From Portulaca oleracea (taxonomy: Eukaryota; Streptophyta; Magnoliopsida; Caryophyllales; Portulacaceae), in assembly GCA_029582165.1 (NCBI GenBank), contig CM055875.1:24807144-24871143 (forward strand): a stretch of DNA of 64,000 bases. Reading direction: 5' to 3'. The position numbers and the translations under genes are program-made. Positions 31,670 to 43,080 of this stretch are shown piece after piece. The stretch's first letter is position 1. Each line of letters begins with the position of its first letter. The notes below the pieces were generated by a model. It worked only from the letters and a program-made list of their open reading frames with translations. It was not told the origin of the DNA and made no database searches.

Positions 31670-33060
31670 AAGGGTAAGCAAAGAGAACTAGGTGACCCTT
31701 CTCGCAAGGGACAAGCCTAGCCTAGCCTATCCTCATACAGGATAGTATGGAGCTCCCTAACATCATCTGGATTCCAAGTAACCTTATCTATCACATGCAA
31801 ACCTTGTTTAGCTAACTAATTAGCAGCACGATTTGCTTTTCGATACACATGGTTAACAATGTAAGAGGTCGTTCTTCTAAGGAGTGTGCGAATATCCTCA
31901 ACAAATTGTTTTACAGACCATGGGGAGCCACACAGGTCGTTGACAGCGTCGATAACGATTTTGTTATCCCCTTCAATTATGATGTTATGGTGGCCTAAAG
32001 AAATGGCTTCAAAGATACCATTCCACATTGCAGTGGCTTCCGCGACAACAACCGAGGCAGAGCCAATATTAAAAGATTTAATTTGCAGACGATAGGTTGG
32101 TCGCTCCAATCTCAAATAATAAAACCACCAGCCGCATTGTTGAAGGCTTTAGCACCATCAAAGTTGATTTTGAGAAAGTTGTTTGCCAGGGGGCCAAGAA
32201 ATCCAACGGGGTGGATGGATGAACCTGGCGGTCGTTAGGATGGCTAATGAGAGGCTGGGAGATCAAGTCCAGTTGGTTTCTGAGATTCCACTCGATGCAG
32301 CTACTCTTGGCCTTGATGAAAATTGCTTCCAGCCTCAAAAGGCGATTTTTAAAGATGAGTTCATTCCTTACTTTCCAGATGCTCCATAACATAGTAACTA
32401 AATTGGCCATGCTTTTGGAGCCGAACGAGTCTTTGTAATGGGAGATGCAGTTGAGAACAATGGAATTATTCAACCAATGCCCATATTTAATCCAGTTGGA
32501 TCTGATAGCGATGTCAAGGGCATTGAAGCTATTGGGGCATTCCAAAAAAAAGGTGTTCTTGGTCTTCAGGGTCGCCCTTACAAGAGGGGCAGCTGATATC
32601 TATATGAATGCCTCGCTTAGCGAGAGCACATTTCATCGGGAGGGCATTATGGTATAAAAGCCACATAAAGGTTTTGAGTTTAGGCTGGATGTTCAGGTTC
32701 CAAATCCAATTAAAAGTTCAGGGAGGGGAATCAGTATTTATGTAATGTGCTAACCAAGTGGCGGATTTCGTTGTAAATTTACCTGAGCTGGGTAGCCCCT
32801 AGCCAGCAACATTCATCAATAGAAGAATTATGAGGAATAGGGGTTGCTTTAATTAGGCTGATTGAATGCAGGTTAACCATAGTGGATAGTTTGTCCAAGT
32901 CCTAGGTTCTGTTTGAGGTAATGAAGTCTGAGTCGACCTTGAGATTGAGGTCAGCTCCAGTTACATCAGTTATATTATTAAGAATAAGTAGGTTCGAATG
33001 AAAACACCAGTTATCTTTCCAGAGGCAGGGATTAATGCCTGTGTGACAGAAAGTGGTGGA
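31670..33060 (-). pseudogene. Third LINE remnant: connector, zf-RVT and RNase H (minus strand)
   Basis: Reading leftwards on the minus strand: CLWKDNWCFHSN (about 33030-32995), a gap with stops, LKTFMWLLYHNALP and CPSC ... DPEDQEHLF (zf-RVT, about 32700-32545), then MLWSIWKVRNELIFKNR, and an RNase H domain at 32115-31816 with VVVAEATAMW, IIEGDNK and VYRKANRAAN. The RT itself is missing, so the copy is 5'-truncated. A frame change near 32080-32115 separates the connector from RNase H. Confidence 0.8.
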
Positions 33061-33065
33061 GAAGG

Positions 33066-33068
33066 GGG

Positions 33069-33110
<42 letters not shown>

Positions 33111-33290
33111 CACATACACATACACATACACAAACACACACACACACTCTCTCACACACACACACACACAGAGAAATATAAAAACGGGGGGTAGGAGAGA
33201 GTGTAATGGAGAGAGAAAAACGAGATAGAAATATTAAAACGAATATAGGAGAGAGGGTGGTGGAAAAAGAAAAATGAGAGAGAGAGAGTG

Positions 33291-33345
<55 letters not shown>
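33066..33345. repeat. Compound microsatellite: (GA)n, (CA)n, (GA)-rich units, (TG)n, (TA)n
   Basis: (GA)n spans 33069-33107 and CATACA/CACACA tracts run to about 33171. Imperfect ~60-bp GA-rich units with GAGAGTGTGGTGGA-like sequence follow to 33289, then (TG)n to 33308 and (TA)n to 33345. The same GA-rich units resume at 33622-33800 after the Stowaway insertion. Confidence 0.85.
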
Positions 33346-33346
<1 letters not shown>

Positions 33347-33609
33347 TCCCTCCGTCCCTTAATATAAGTCGTTTTAACTAACTTTTTTTGTCCCAAAATG
33401 TTTGTCGCTTTTCTCTTCCCAATACAACTAACTTCTTACTTCACATTTAATAATTAATTTCCTAACACTACACTAAATATATCATTAATTACATTTTAAT
33501 CACAATTTCCATTTTAATCACATTTTAATCTCAATTTACTAGTAAACTGTCAAGCTCATTGGTTCTCTCAAAACCCTTCAAAACGACCTATAATTAGGGA
33601 CGGAGGGAG
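33346..33609. mobile_element. Stowaway MITE (264 bp) in a (TA)n tract
   Basis: It starts CTCCCTCCGTCCC and ends GGGACGGAGGGAG, the canonical Stowaway (Tc1/mariner) terminal repeat, with TA on both sides (33344-33345 and 33610-33611). Inner AAGTCGTTTTAACTAA / TCAAAACGACCTATAATT extend the inverted repeat. Non-coding. Confidence 0.92.
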
Positions 33610-34187
33610 TATATATATATTAAAACAGGTGTAGGAGAGAGAGAGGTGGAAGAGAGAAAAACGAGAGAGAGAGAGAAAAAATATATTAAAATGGATGTAT
33701 GAGAGAGTGTGGTAGAGAGAGAGAGAAATATTCAAATCGGTGCTTGAGAGAGAATGGTGGAGATAGAGAAAGAAGGGAGGTATAACGAAAGAGGAGAGAA
33801 ATAGAGTAGGGGAGAGGGGAAAAATTGGTTTTCATTAGGTTGGAGTCAAGAAAAATAATTTACAAAGGGGTGAGAGATTTTCCCATTTTCCTGGAGAAAA
33901 TGATCTTCATCCCAATCAAACACACCCTTAATTTTTTGGAGCTACTAAGGAATAATTTAAGAAAGTTATTTTTTTCCACAAATATATCTAAACTTTTATG
34001 AGTAAGAAAGTATATGTATGTTTCTAATTTTAAGATATTTCTAATTTCTTGTGAGCAAACCTTATTTTCTTATATTATCTATATATTAAATTGTTGAATG
34101 ATATGCTGTAATGGCTTCCATCCCTCAATTCTAAAATCTCATACAATATGTAATTATGGTCGTTGATCATCCCTAAATGTTTGAGGG

Positions 34188-35041
34188 GTGTTTGGGAACC
34201 AGTTGTTGGCTGTTGGCTTTTTTGGTTGTTGGCTATTTTGTTAACTATTTGACTTTTGGCTGTTTTGTTAGCTGTTTTTGTTGGCTGTTTGTGCTAGCTG
34301 TTTGTGTAATAAGTGTTTGGCTAAGTTAGCTGTTTGTAGTATGACTTTTTTGTTTGATTTTCAATTATACCCTTAGCTTTATATTCAATATTTTTTTGAA
34401 TTAACATTATGATTTTTTAATTCATTTTTTAGGTTTTTTCCTCCATATTTATATTATTTTTAATTGATAGTATTTTTTCCGCCATATTTGTACATTCAAA
34501 AAATAATCACCAAAAATTAGAATTTGTATTAATAGACTAATAACTAAATTGTTCATTGATTGCCAATTTTTTTTTGAGTAAGACTAAAATTTTTATCCCA
34601 ATTTACTTTTATAAATTTTAACCCCCAATTTAATTTTAAAATTTTTATTAATTGCAAAGATATTTTTTATTTGTACATTTTAGAGACCAACATGGTAATC
34701 TACACTATAAACAACCAAAATAATTTGGATGGTAGCTTTGGGTGGAAAATGAAAAAAAATAAAATGAAACAACCTTAAATAATTTGGATGACATTTATTG
34801 TAATTTTTATGAAATGTGAGGTTAATATGATAATTTACATCCCAAATATCAAAAGACATTTACAAAAAGCTACTATTTGTAGCATTTGACAAAATGACTT
34901 TTTGGGGGGTAAAAAGTCATTTCTATCTGCCAACCTACCAAACACTCCAAATTGACTTTTTGAATGGTCAAACAGCCAAATGCTCCCAAAAAACTATTTT
35001 CCCCAAAAAACCAACCAAAAAGTCAGACACCGAACACCCCG
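34188..35041. mobile_element. hAT-like non-autonomous element (~854 bp)
   Basis: The left end GGGGTGTTTGGGAACCAG and the right end GACACCGAACACCCC are inverted. TTGGCTGTTGGC-type words on the left are mirrored by CAAACAGCCAAA-type words on the right. No exact TSD, although GTTGATC occurs near both ends (34162 and 35041). Confidence 0.6.
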
Positions 35042-35600
35042 TTGATCTTAGCCATTCAAATGATAACTGCCACATCTCATATTTACAGGAGGTAGTTACT
35101 CACTTCAAATAATTGTCCCCTAAAAACTAGGAAACGTCCCCCACGTGAGCTCTGTTCTCCCTATTACATTGCAATTGAACAACCCAGTTTCACATTCTAT
35201 AGCCATAACATCAATCGACCCTTTGATTTTGATTTTAAATTTTCATATTTATTAGCATAAAATATGTTTAGATTGATAATGATATTTTCTCGATCAAGTA
35301 GAGTTCAATTTAATTATATTATATATATTACATAAAAGTTTTGAAGGATAACCACTACAGGTAATTTAAAAATAAAAAGAAAATGAAATAGTATGTATAA
35401 GGAAATTAAATATGTATTATAAAGACTTTTAAAAAAATAGAAACAAAATAGTATAATGAGAAAAACTTAAAAAAATTCCCATCCCTTATCTCTTATCTAC
35501 TGTAACTACCGAGTAAATTATATTTACCAAACCGGATATTTGTGGTAATAATTTTTACACACTCGACATTTGTGAAATAATTTTTACCTTACCAGACATT
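35042..35600. other. AT-rich stretch, no gene seen
   Basis: No ORF with a recognisable domain and no terminal repeats. Confidence 0.35.
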
Positions 35601-36280
35601 AGACCTGTTCAATGGGCCGGGGACACACCCGGCCGACCCGAAAAAATGCGGGTCAACGTCACAATTTTAGAAGGTGACCCGGCTCGACCCAAAAATGTCG
35701 GGGCCCGAAGTATGATCGGGTCGGGCTCTGATCGAGAGTTGGTGACCCGGCCCGACCTGCGCGACCCCGCTAAATACAATTTGTTTTTAAAAAATCTTAG
35801 ATTAAGTTTAAGTTTTTTTGTGACCCGACCCGGCTCGACGATCCGACCCGGCTCGACTAAATACATAAGGCACCGTTCTTTTGTGTGTTGCGTTTGCGTT
35901 ACGTTGCGTTTGCGTTTCGATAAGTTGCGTTTGGATTACGTTAGGTTGCGTTAGGTTGCGGTAGGAAATAATAAAAAGGTGAGTAGAGGTGAATAGTAGA
36001 TTGTAATAAGTTGCGTTATCTTGCATTTGCCATGCGTTTGGTTTTATTGATTTTGCGTTGCATTTGGGTGCGTTAACGCACAAAAGAACGGTGCCTAAAT
36101 AAAATGTGTAAATTTTAGGCTTTTTTAATAAAAAAAAAACTTCATTTTATATATTTGTCGGCTCGTTGACCCGGCCCGTGGCCCCTAGGGTCAGGGCTCG
36201 GGCCGACGGGTCAAAGACTTCCGACCCGACTGACCTGACCCGTGACCCGCCCCGGCCCGGCCCGACTTTTGAACAGGTCT
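35601..36280. mobile_element. hAT-like element with GC-rich ends (680 bp), carrying a nested MITE
   Basis: The left end AGACCTGTTCAATGGGCCGG and the right end CCGGCCCGACTTTTGAACAG(GTCT) are inverted. CGACCCG/CCGGCTCGAC words dominate both arms. Flanks ACCAGACATT (35591-35600) and ACCTGACATT (36281-36290) differ at one base and contain a degenerate 8-bp hAT-type duplication. A second MITE is inserted at 35868-36096. Confidence 0.75.
35868..36096. mobile_element. Nested hAT-like MITE (229 bp)
   Basis: AGGCACCGTTCTTTTGTG at the left is inverted as CACAAAAGAACGGTGCCT at the right. The interior is rich in TTGCGTTTGCGTT words. Right and left flanks share only six of eight bases. Related sequence occurs at 28730-28960. 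Confidence 0.8.
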
Positions 36281-36321
36281 ACCTGACATTAAGTGTTCAT
36301 ATATTTAAACCTCCTAAAATA

Positions 36322-36720
36322 GGATTTTTGGACGTCAATAATACCTACTTTGGGGGTATTGGATATTAATAATACAAACTATTTTCTTGGACACTAGCAG
36401 TACCAACTATCGACCTATTTTCCCCCAACAATACAATGTCGAGTTATTATGGTTTTTACTCATCGGAAATATGTTGTGACTCCATAATGTGTCATGTGGA
36501 AGACAGATTAGTATCCCCGTCAACATTTTGTACACAAACTCTGCCTTCTACGTCACACATTATGGACTTACGTAATCTTTCCACGGGTCAAAAATCATAC
36601 TAAATCGGTTGTGTACTATTGGTGGAAAATAGATTGATAGTTGGTACTGGTAGTGTCCAAGAAAATAATCTGTATTATTAGTGTCCAATGCCCCCAAAGT
36701 TGGTATTATTGAGGTCCAAT
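36322..36720. mobile_element. Long-TIR foldback element (399 bp) with a 13-bp flanking repeat
   Basis: Direct repeats ACCTCCTAAAATA lie at 36309-36321 and 36721-36733. The arms GGACGTCAATAATACC, ACTTTGGGGG, GGACACTAGCAGTACCAACT and ATCGACCTATTTTCC are inverted in the right half with few changes. Non-coding. It shares start pattern and arm design with 18041-18530 and 43985-44490. Confidence 0.8.
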
Positions 36721-36733
36721 ACCTCCTAAAATA

Positions 36734-38085
36734 TGATATAATTGATTTTTATTGGATTTTCTAACAAACATTAAAAAGATAAATACGAATTGAGTTTTAT
36801 TTTTTTTATCATTGATATTAATTCTTATAACTTTCAATTAAATATGAATTGACGTTTTTACCCTTAATATTAATTCATATGACATTTAAACCTCAACTTT
36901 TTCTCTACATTACTTTTTCGAAAACCCCACCCCTCCCTATTCTAAAAATGAAAAGGTCATTTAAGTCATTTTCTTATCAATATTAGGGGCAACATGGTAC
37001 ATTCATATAGTCATATAGAGGCATTTTTGTATTTTTCACGTTTCCGATAAGAAGTAATCAGATTCTGCTACTAAAAATTATTTCCACTTAATGTCAGATA
37101 AGATAAAAATTATTTCACAAATGTGGAGTGAGTAAAAATTATTACCACAAATATCAGGGATGATAGATGTAACGCTCTCTTGTGGCCTGATCTCTCCCAT
37201 GTGATAACTGACTAAGTATCTTTTTAAATTAGTATTTTACATAAGGAAAGTTGCAATATTCTCTCCCCAAAAAACCCCATATCCACTGTACCAATGATAA
37301 TCTCATGGTCAATGTTTATAACAATGTTGATGTCCCTTTCCTTCTCAGTTCTCTCCTACATTTCACTATTTTGTTCTTTTGTTTATTAATGGCGAATTGG
37401 AGATGTTGCGGTAACCACTTGCATTGCAGATTTGCAGTTTTTTAGGTGTTGGGTCTGTATGAATATTTGTTATGATTGGCTATATATCCCATATGTTTGC
37501 TGTTTCATTCGAATCTCATTCTTCAATAGCAGAGATTGCTGGCATCCCTCCATTTTAGCCTTCACTCAATAATGGTTTGTATCATTAAAAACTGAGCGGC
37601 ATACAAAGTTAGTTGCATCAATATGTGGATTGTTGATTTCATATATCATGTGACTCGTTCAATACCTTGTTTTTTTTTTACTCAGACAGTCAGACTTAGT
37701 CCATCATCATCATAATTTTCATGTGTGAATATATACGACCTCCAAAATGCAAGCTATTCTAGAATTTCATACTCTGCTTTTATTGAATTTTAGTGACCAA
37801 TTAACTATGTGCTTCACGATCAATGAAGGATGTTTCGACTCCGATAAAGATTTCTACAAAAGAAACAGGAAACGAAAAATTATACCTTGATTATATTTGC
37901 TGTGATGTTGTCACCATAAAAGGTGGCTAGGAAGCCAAGAAAGAAATTTGGATATTAGTATATTGAACGAGTATGTTTGGAGAGATTTTAGAAATAAGAT
38001 GGGTATGGAATTAGATATCAAAACTAAAGTTGTTTGGCTAGAAAATGAAATGGAATAAAATGTTATATTTTTTTTATTATTATTA
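36734..38085. other. No gene recognised
   Basis: Short frames only. The right part (about 37960-38060, TATGTTTGGAGAGATTTTAG) is partly inverted at about 41070-41150, hinting at an old, heavily interrupted MITE spanning the Helitron and hAT element between them. Confidence 0.35.
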
Positions 38086-38089
38086 TTAA

Positions 38090-38602
38090 CTAGGCTTCAA
38101 CCCGTGCCATTCACGGAACGAACTCAATTAGCTACTTTTGAAACTTTATAAAAGTCATGGATAAGTAACTGTCCATACAAATAAACCAAACGAAATATTA
38201 ATAAAATTGTTACATGTAAAACATTATGATAAATTGTTCCGACAAAACATATAATTCAACAATAGAAAATTTCCTAAAATGAGAATGATTTCGATTATAA
38301 TATATAGACAGATTATTAATATTAATATTAATATTAATTATTATTATTATTATAGGCAACACCAAAATAATTATTGTTATTTGCACCAAAATAATTTAAT
38401 TCAGAGTCCAGAGCAGTCAAGGATTAGTGATACTTTTTGATTTTTTTTTAATTTTAAAATAAAATCCGGATTGAAAATAAAAGAAATTGACAAATAGAAA
38501 AAATATATATAATTTCGTACGTTGTGATTGGCCAATTCCCCTATAGTCACTCCCGTGGCTCGATTTCGTGGGAACCACAATAATTTCTAATATAACATAT
38601 AG

Positions 38603-38656
<54 letters not shown>

Positions 38657-39388
38657 GTTATTTGCACCAAAATAATTTAATTCAGAGTACGAAGCAGTCA
38701 AGGATTAGTGATACTTTATGGTTTTTTTAAATATAAAATAAATTCTGAATTGAAAATAAAAAAATGAAAATAGAAAAAAATATATAATTTTCTACATTGT
38801 GATTGGCCAATTCCCCTACAGTCACTTCCGTGGCTCGATTTCATGGGACCCACAACGATTTCTATTATAATATATAGATTATTATTATTGTTATTATTAT
38901 TATTGTATGCAACACCAAAATAATTATTGTTATTTAGACCAAAACAATTTAATTCAGAGTCCAAAACAGTCAAGGATTAGTGATACTTTCTGTTTTTTTA
39001 ATTTTAAAATAAAATTCGGATTGAAAATAAAAAAAATTGAAAACAGAAAAAAATATATAATTTTCTAGTTGTGATTGGCCAATTCTCCTACAGTCTTTCG
39101 TGTCTCTATTTCGTGGGACCCACAACGATTTCTTTTATAATATGTAGATTATTATTATAATTATTGTTATTTGCACTAAAATAATTTAATTCAGAATCCA
39201 AAGCAATCAAAGGTTAGTGATACTTTCTGTTTTTTTTAAATATAAAATAAATTCCGGATTGAAAACAAAACAATTGAAAATAGAAAAAAACAATATAATT
39301 TTCTACGTTGTGATTGGCCAATTCTCCTACAGTCACTCCCGTGGCTCGATTTCATGGGACCCACATTGATTTCTATTATAATATCTAG

Positions 39389-39430
<42 letters not shown>

Positions 39431-39513
39431 CGTTGTGATTGGCCAATTCCCCTACAGTCACCCCGTGGCTCTATTTCGTGGGACCCACAATGATTTATAT
39501 TATAATATATAGA
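38090..39513 (-). mobile_element. Helitron, minus strand, with about six tandem 5' ends
   Basis: The 3' end lies at the left: CTAG (38090-38093), then the hairpin CCGTG...CACGG (38102-38116) read on the minus strand. The 5' terminus TCTATATATTATAATA-type sequence recurs at minus-strand positions 38308, 38603, 38878, 39148, 39389 and 39513. Each is preceded by (ATT)n and followed by a shared ~240-290-bp block (CCAATTCCCCTACAGTCAC, GGATTAGTGATACTT, GCACCAAAATAATTTAATTC). No Rep/helicase is encoded. Confidence 0.75.
38608..38656. repeat. (ATT)n microsatellite
   Basis: About 16 ATT units following one of the Helitron 5' termini. A similar tract lies at 39390-39428. Confidence 0.95.
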
Positions 39514-39591
39514 TTACCCCCACCCACCCCTAGCATCCATACTCCCCACTGTTCCAATTCACAAGCTCCACTTCATGTTCATCCCCTCTAT

Positions 39592-40782
39592 TATGGTTGT
39601 TCATAATCCAGTCCGAACCAGAAAATGGATTGGACCAGACTGGACCGAAAGTACTGAACATCATTCGGTCCAGTCCTCGGTCCATGAAATATCAAATTTC
39701 GATATTCGGTCCAATCCTCGATCCATGAAATATCAAATTTCGATCTTCGAATCAGTCCCCAGACCGAACTAAAAAGGCCGAGGACTAGACCGATGTTCGA
39801 TGAACGACTTACAATAGTTGCTAGGGTTTTTCATATAACTTTTCAGTCTTTTTTCTTCATTTCGGTGCCTCTTTCAATTTCAAAAATCATAAATCCCTCC
39901 CTCCTCCTCGATCCAGTCCGGTCTAGTACGTTTTTTAGTACGGACTGGATACTTTTTTTGAAACCAAACATGACGATTTCATTAATAACAAGCCATAGGA
40001 CACTTACAATGAAAATCGTGATTGAGCAATTGTAGATCTAAAACATAGATATGAAATTCAACTTCCAAATAACTAATACTAATCATACTGACGTTCGGCT
40101 CCGATTTCTTCGATGCATAACTCTATATCTTTCTTCGATGACTCTGCATCTTTAACATTGATGGAGAACCTCACAACCCGTGCTATAGCGATTTGAAAGT
40201 CGATCTTCATCCAACGTATTAGACCACACCAACTGAACAAAAATTCTAGAAAGAGACTAAAAACCCTAAATGAGGGTACAAAAACTCTTACAAAAGAAGA
40301 GACTAACTTTCTTTGCAAAAATGAAAAACCAAACTAATAATTAGGTTAGAAAACAATCAAATTGGGGCTTACCATCGACAAAAAAATCGATGATAGCCCC
40401 TCTGAGGAAAATGAGGTTAAGGTTTTCTAGAGAGAAAAAGAATAGAGGAAAAGGAGGTTAGGACTGGATACTTAACCTTTATGTTATGTAGCGCAATTTT
40501 GAAGAGGCAAAATGTTCGAATTAAGTATTAGTTTGTTTGTTGATCTATTTGCACAAGTTCAGTTGTTCACACACAATTTGATAGCAGAATTCAACCCCTT
40601 AATTCAGTCCATTTCAGTAGGTCCTGTACGTCCCGGACTGAACTTTTTTTCGGTCGGTCCAGTCCCAGACCAAAAAAATTTCGATCCAGTCCTCGGTATA
40701 GACCAGTCCCTTGTTTGGTCTTCGGTCCAGTCCATTTCTGTCCGGTCTAGTTCGTTCCAGTCTTGACTGATGAACAACCCTA
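39592..40782. mobile_element. hAT element, non-autonomous (1191 bp), TSD CCCTCTAT
   Basis: Perfect 8-bp duplications CCCTCTAT lie at 39584-39591 and 40783-40790. Termini TATGGTTGTTCAT and ATGAACAACCCTA are inverted with one mismatch. Subterminal GGTCCAGTCC / TCGGTCCAGTCC words are repeated in both arms. No transposase frame was recognised in the interior. Confidence 0.9.
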
Positions 40783-40790
40783 CCCTCTAT

Positions 40791-41814
40791 CGATTTCTTG
40801 ATCTCTCCCAAGCGGCGACGTTGGTAGCCATGGTCAAGTGTGGATGTTGATCAGGAGGGAAGGTGCCTTCGCCAGAAAAAATGGAGTCCACAAGTAGTAG
40901 TAGGGGTTGACGGTGGAGATAACCAAAGAAATTTGAGATGACTTCCTTTTTCTTTTTAATATTGGCAGCTATCCCTCAGGGATACAATTTCATTCCCCCA
41001 TAAGTGGAAAGTATCTGATTCCCCCCATTTGAGAGGGATTAGAAACCCTTTGGAATTACAATCACATTCCATAACATACTCTCCAAACAATAAGAAAAGG
41101 AATTAGCTAGATTCCATTACACTCTAATTTCATTCTTTTTTTATCTCTCCAAAGAGGGCTTAGGCTAATTATGTGTAAAACAAGTATAAGCAATTATGAA
41201 AAAATATTACAAACTTCCAGATGATTTGTAAAACTCACAGTACAATTTTCAAGATTTACATCCAAGCTAATGTTTCACTACACTTGTAAGAAAGGCTAAA
41301 AGTTACAAATTACTTATGCATAATTATTCAAAAATTCATAACTCAAATAATATAACTCCAAAAAGCACAACATTTTATAACAAAGTGCCCATAGTTAAAA
41401 TTTGAGAATCTTTCGTGAAGCCAATTTTACTTAGAAATTCAAACGTTGTCCGAATTATATTCAAATTTGAAAACTAAACAATATTACACAATTATATCTT
41501 AAATTATAATTTGAATAATAGAGGGTAAAGCTTGATGCTAATAACTTGTTATAAAAGTACAAAATATATGAATAATTTGAGAGAAATAAAGATGGAAGAA
41601 ATTAAGCGTAAGAAAAAAGGATGTCCTCGATTGCATGCAAAGGCGATATGTATAATACAGGCCTTCTTTCACAACAAGATATGTTGTTTCTTGCTCTCCA
41701 ACGAAAATTGTTTCTTTCTCATTAAGGAACTAGAAGATAATATAAAATATCCTAAAATATGCTAAAGAATATGGATATTCACATTATATTATTTCATAAC
41801 ACATCAAACATATC
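40791..41814. other. No gene recognised
   Basis: AT-rich DNA with short frames. The segment 40960-41150 resembles a MITE end (CATACTCTCCAAAC). Confidence 0.35.
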
Positions 41815-42165
41815 CAAAAAATTACTTTGAGGTACCCTAACTTTTGGTGAAATGTTTTTCTAGTATCCCAACTTTTCAAAACTAATTTTGAGGTACCCTT
41901 ACTTTTTGGGTTAGTAATTATTTGGTGCTTTTTCGACCATTAATTTTATTAAGTGACCAAAATGCCCTTGTTTTTCCCTAATTGAAGAAATATCCTTGAA
42001 GAAGAATAATGAGGGTATTTCGGTCACTTAATAAAATTATTGGCCGGAAAAGCACCAAATAATTACTAACCCAAAACGTAAAGGTACCTTAAAATTAGTT
42101 TTGAAAAGTTGGGGTACCGAAAAATAGTTTCTCCAAATATTGGGGTACCTCCGAGTAATTTTTTG
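41815..42165. mobile_element. Mutator-like MITE, family copy 2 (351 bp)
   Basis: Perfect 9-bp duplications AAACATATC flank it at 41806-41814 and 42166-42174. Ends and interior match copy 1 (29672-30017) almost base for base, including the CAAAAAATTACT start and GAGTAATTTTTTG end. Different TSDs show independent insertions. Confidence 0.92.
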
Positions 42166-42253
42166 AAACATATCATGCAATGCTTTTAAACTTTATTGCA
42201 ATATTCATAAACTGCATGAAAAAATATTAATAAAAATGCACTGTGATTCTCAT

Positions 42254-43071
42254 TAGGGGGTGAGAATTGTGTGGGTATGAATGAACACTGTCCGTACCCA
42301 CGTTTTACCCATAGATTATAACCTTGGGCATACCCTACCCAAGTTTCTTAATACCCACATGGGTGTTACCCATGGGTATTAATGGGTATTCAATAATTCA
42401 ACTAACTATTTTTATTTTGTATGCTAATGGTTTAGATATTAAATATATATTTGGAGCTCAAAATTCATATTTGAACTTTTTTTAATCTATCCTATCATAT
42501 TATAAAGTTTTAATTTAAATCGTTAAAATTGAATTTTAATTTAAAGTTTCAGTTACTTTTAGCGGCAACAAATTTTTATATATGTCGCGATATATGTTAT
42601 CAGATTAAAATATTTGGAGCTCAAGATTTATATTTGAATATTTTTTAAATATATCCTATCATATTATAAAATTTTGGCTCAAACCGTTGAAATTGAAAAT
42701 TTAAAGTTTCAGTTATTTTAGCGGCAAAAATGTCATTATATGTTGCGATAAATGTTATCAAATAAAAAAAATAGGAGCTCAAAATTCATATTTGATATTT
42801 TTTAATCAATACCACCGTATTACAAAGCTTCATGTCAAACTGTTAAATTGAATTTTGCCTTAAATTTCAACACAAACACATTACAATTTGATGTGAAATT
42901 CTCACATAGTTAAGACATCAATGAGTATACCCATGAATAATGGATACCCACACCAAATTATGGGTAACCCATACCCATCCTACCCATTACCCATCTCTAA
43001 TGGGTTTTACCCACCCATTATGGGTGAATAAAGGTGGATACCCAATGTGTAGGTATCAATTCCCAACCCTA
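42254..43071. mobile_element. hAT element, non-autonomous (818 bp), TSD ATTCTCAT
   Basis: Perfect 8-bp duplications ATTCTCAT lie at 42246-42253 and 43072-43079. Termini TAGGGGGTGAGAATTG and CAATTCCCAACCCTA are imperfectly inverted. Both arms carry many TACCCATGGGTA-like words, and the centre is three tandem ~165-bp units (GGAGCTCAAAATTCATATTT, CTATCATATTATAAA, AAAGTTTCAGTTA). Confidence 0.88.
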
Positions 43072-43080
43072 ATTCTCATA

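Larger units (their letters stand above)
30591..33930. mobile_element. hAT-like MITE split by a solo LTR and a LINE
   Basis: The left end TAGGGTGTGTTTGGTA and the right end CAATCAAACACACCCTTA are inverted. Both are followed inward by repeated GAAAATGATTTTC-like words. The MITE interior is interrupted first at 30646-31562 (solo LTR) and then from about 31670 to 33840 by a LINE fragment and microsatellite DNA. Continuity of the AAAATG words across each insertion supports the nesting. Confidence 0.55.

Noticed and set aside
32902..33396. 164-codon minus frame rich in SLSLSL and VCVCVC
   Set aside because: It translates (GA)n, (CA)n and (TA)n microsatellites. Only its last ~45 residues are real LINE sequence, which is annotated separately.
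38417..38973. Poly-asparagine minus frames
   Set aside because: They are translations of (ATT)n between Helitron 5' ends, not genes.
38300..39515. Regularly spaced repeats that could suggest a CRISPR array
   Set aside because: Units are 240-290 bp with Helitron ends and (ATT)n, in a plant genome; there are no short repeat/spacer units.
41532..41765. 77-codon plus frame
   Set aside because: Low-complexity Lys/Ile-rich translation of AT-rich DNA without domain or gene signals.
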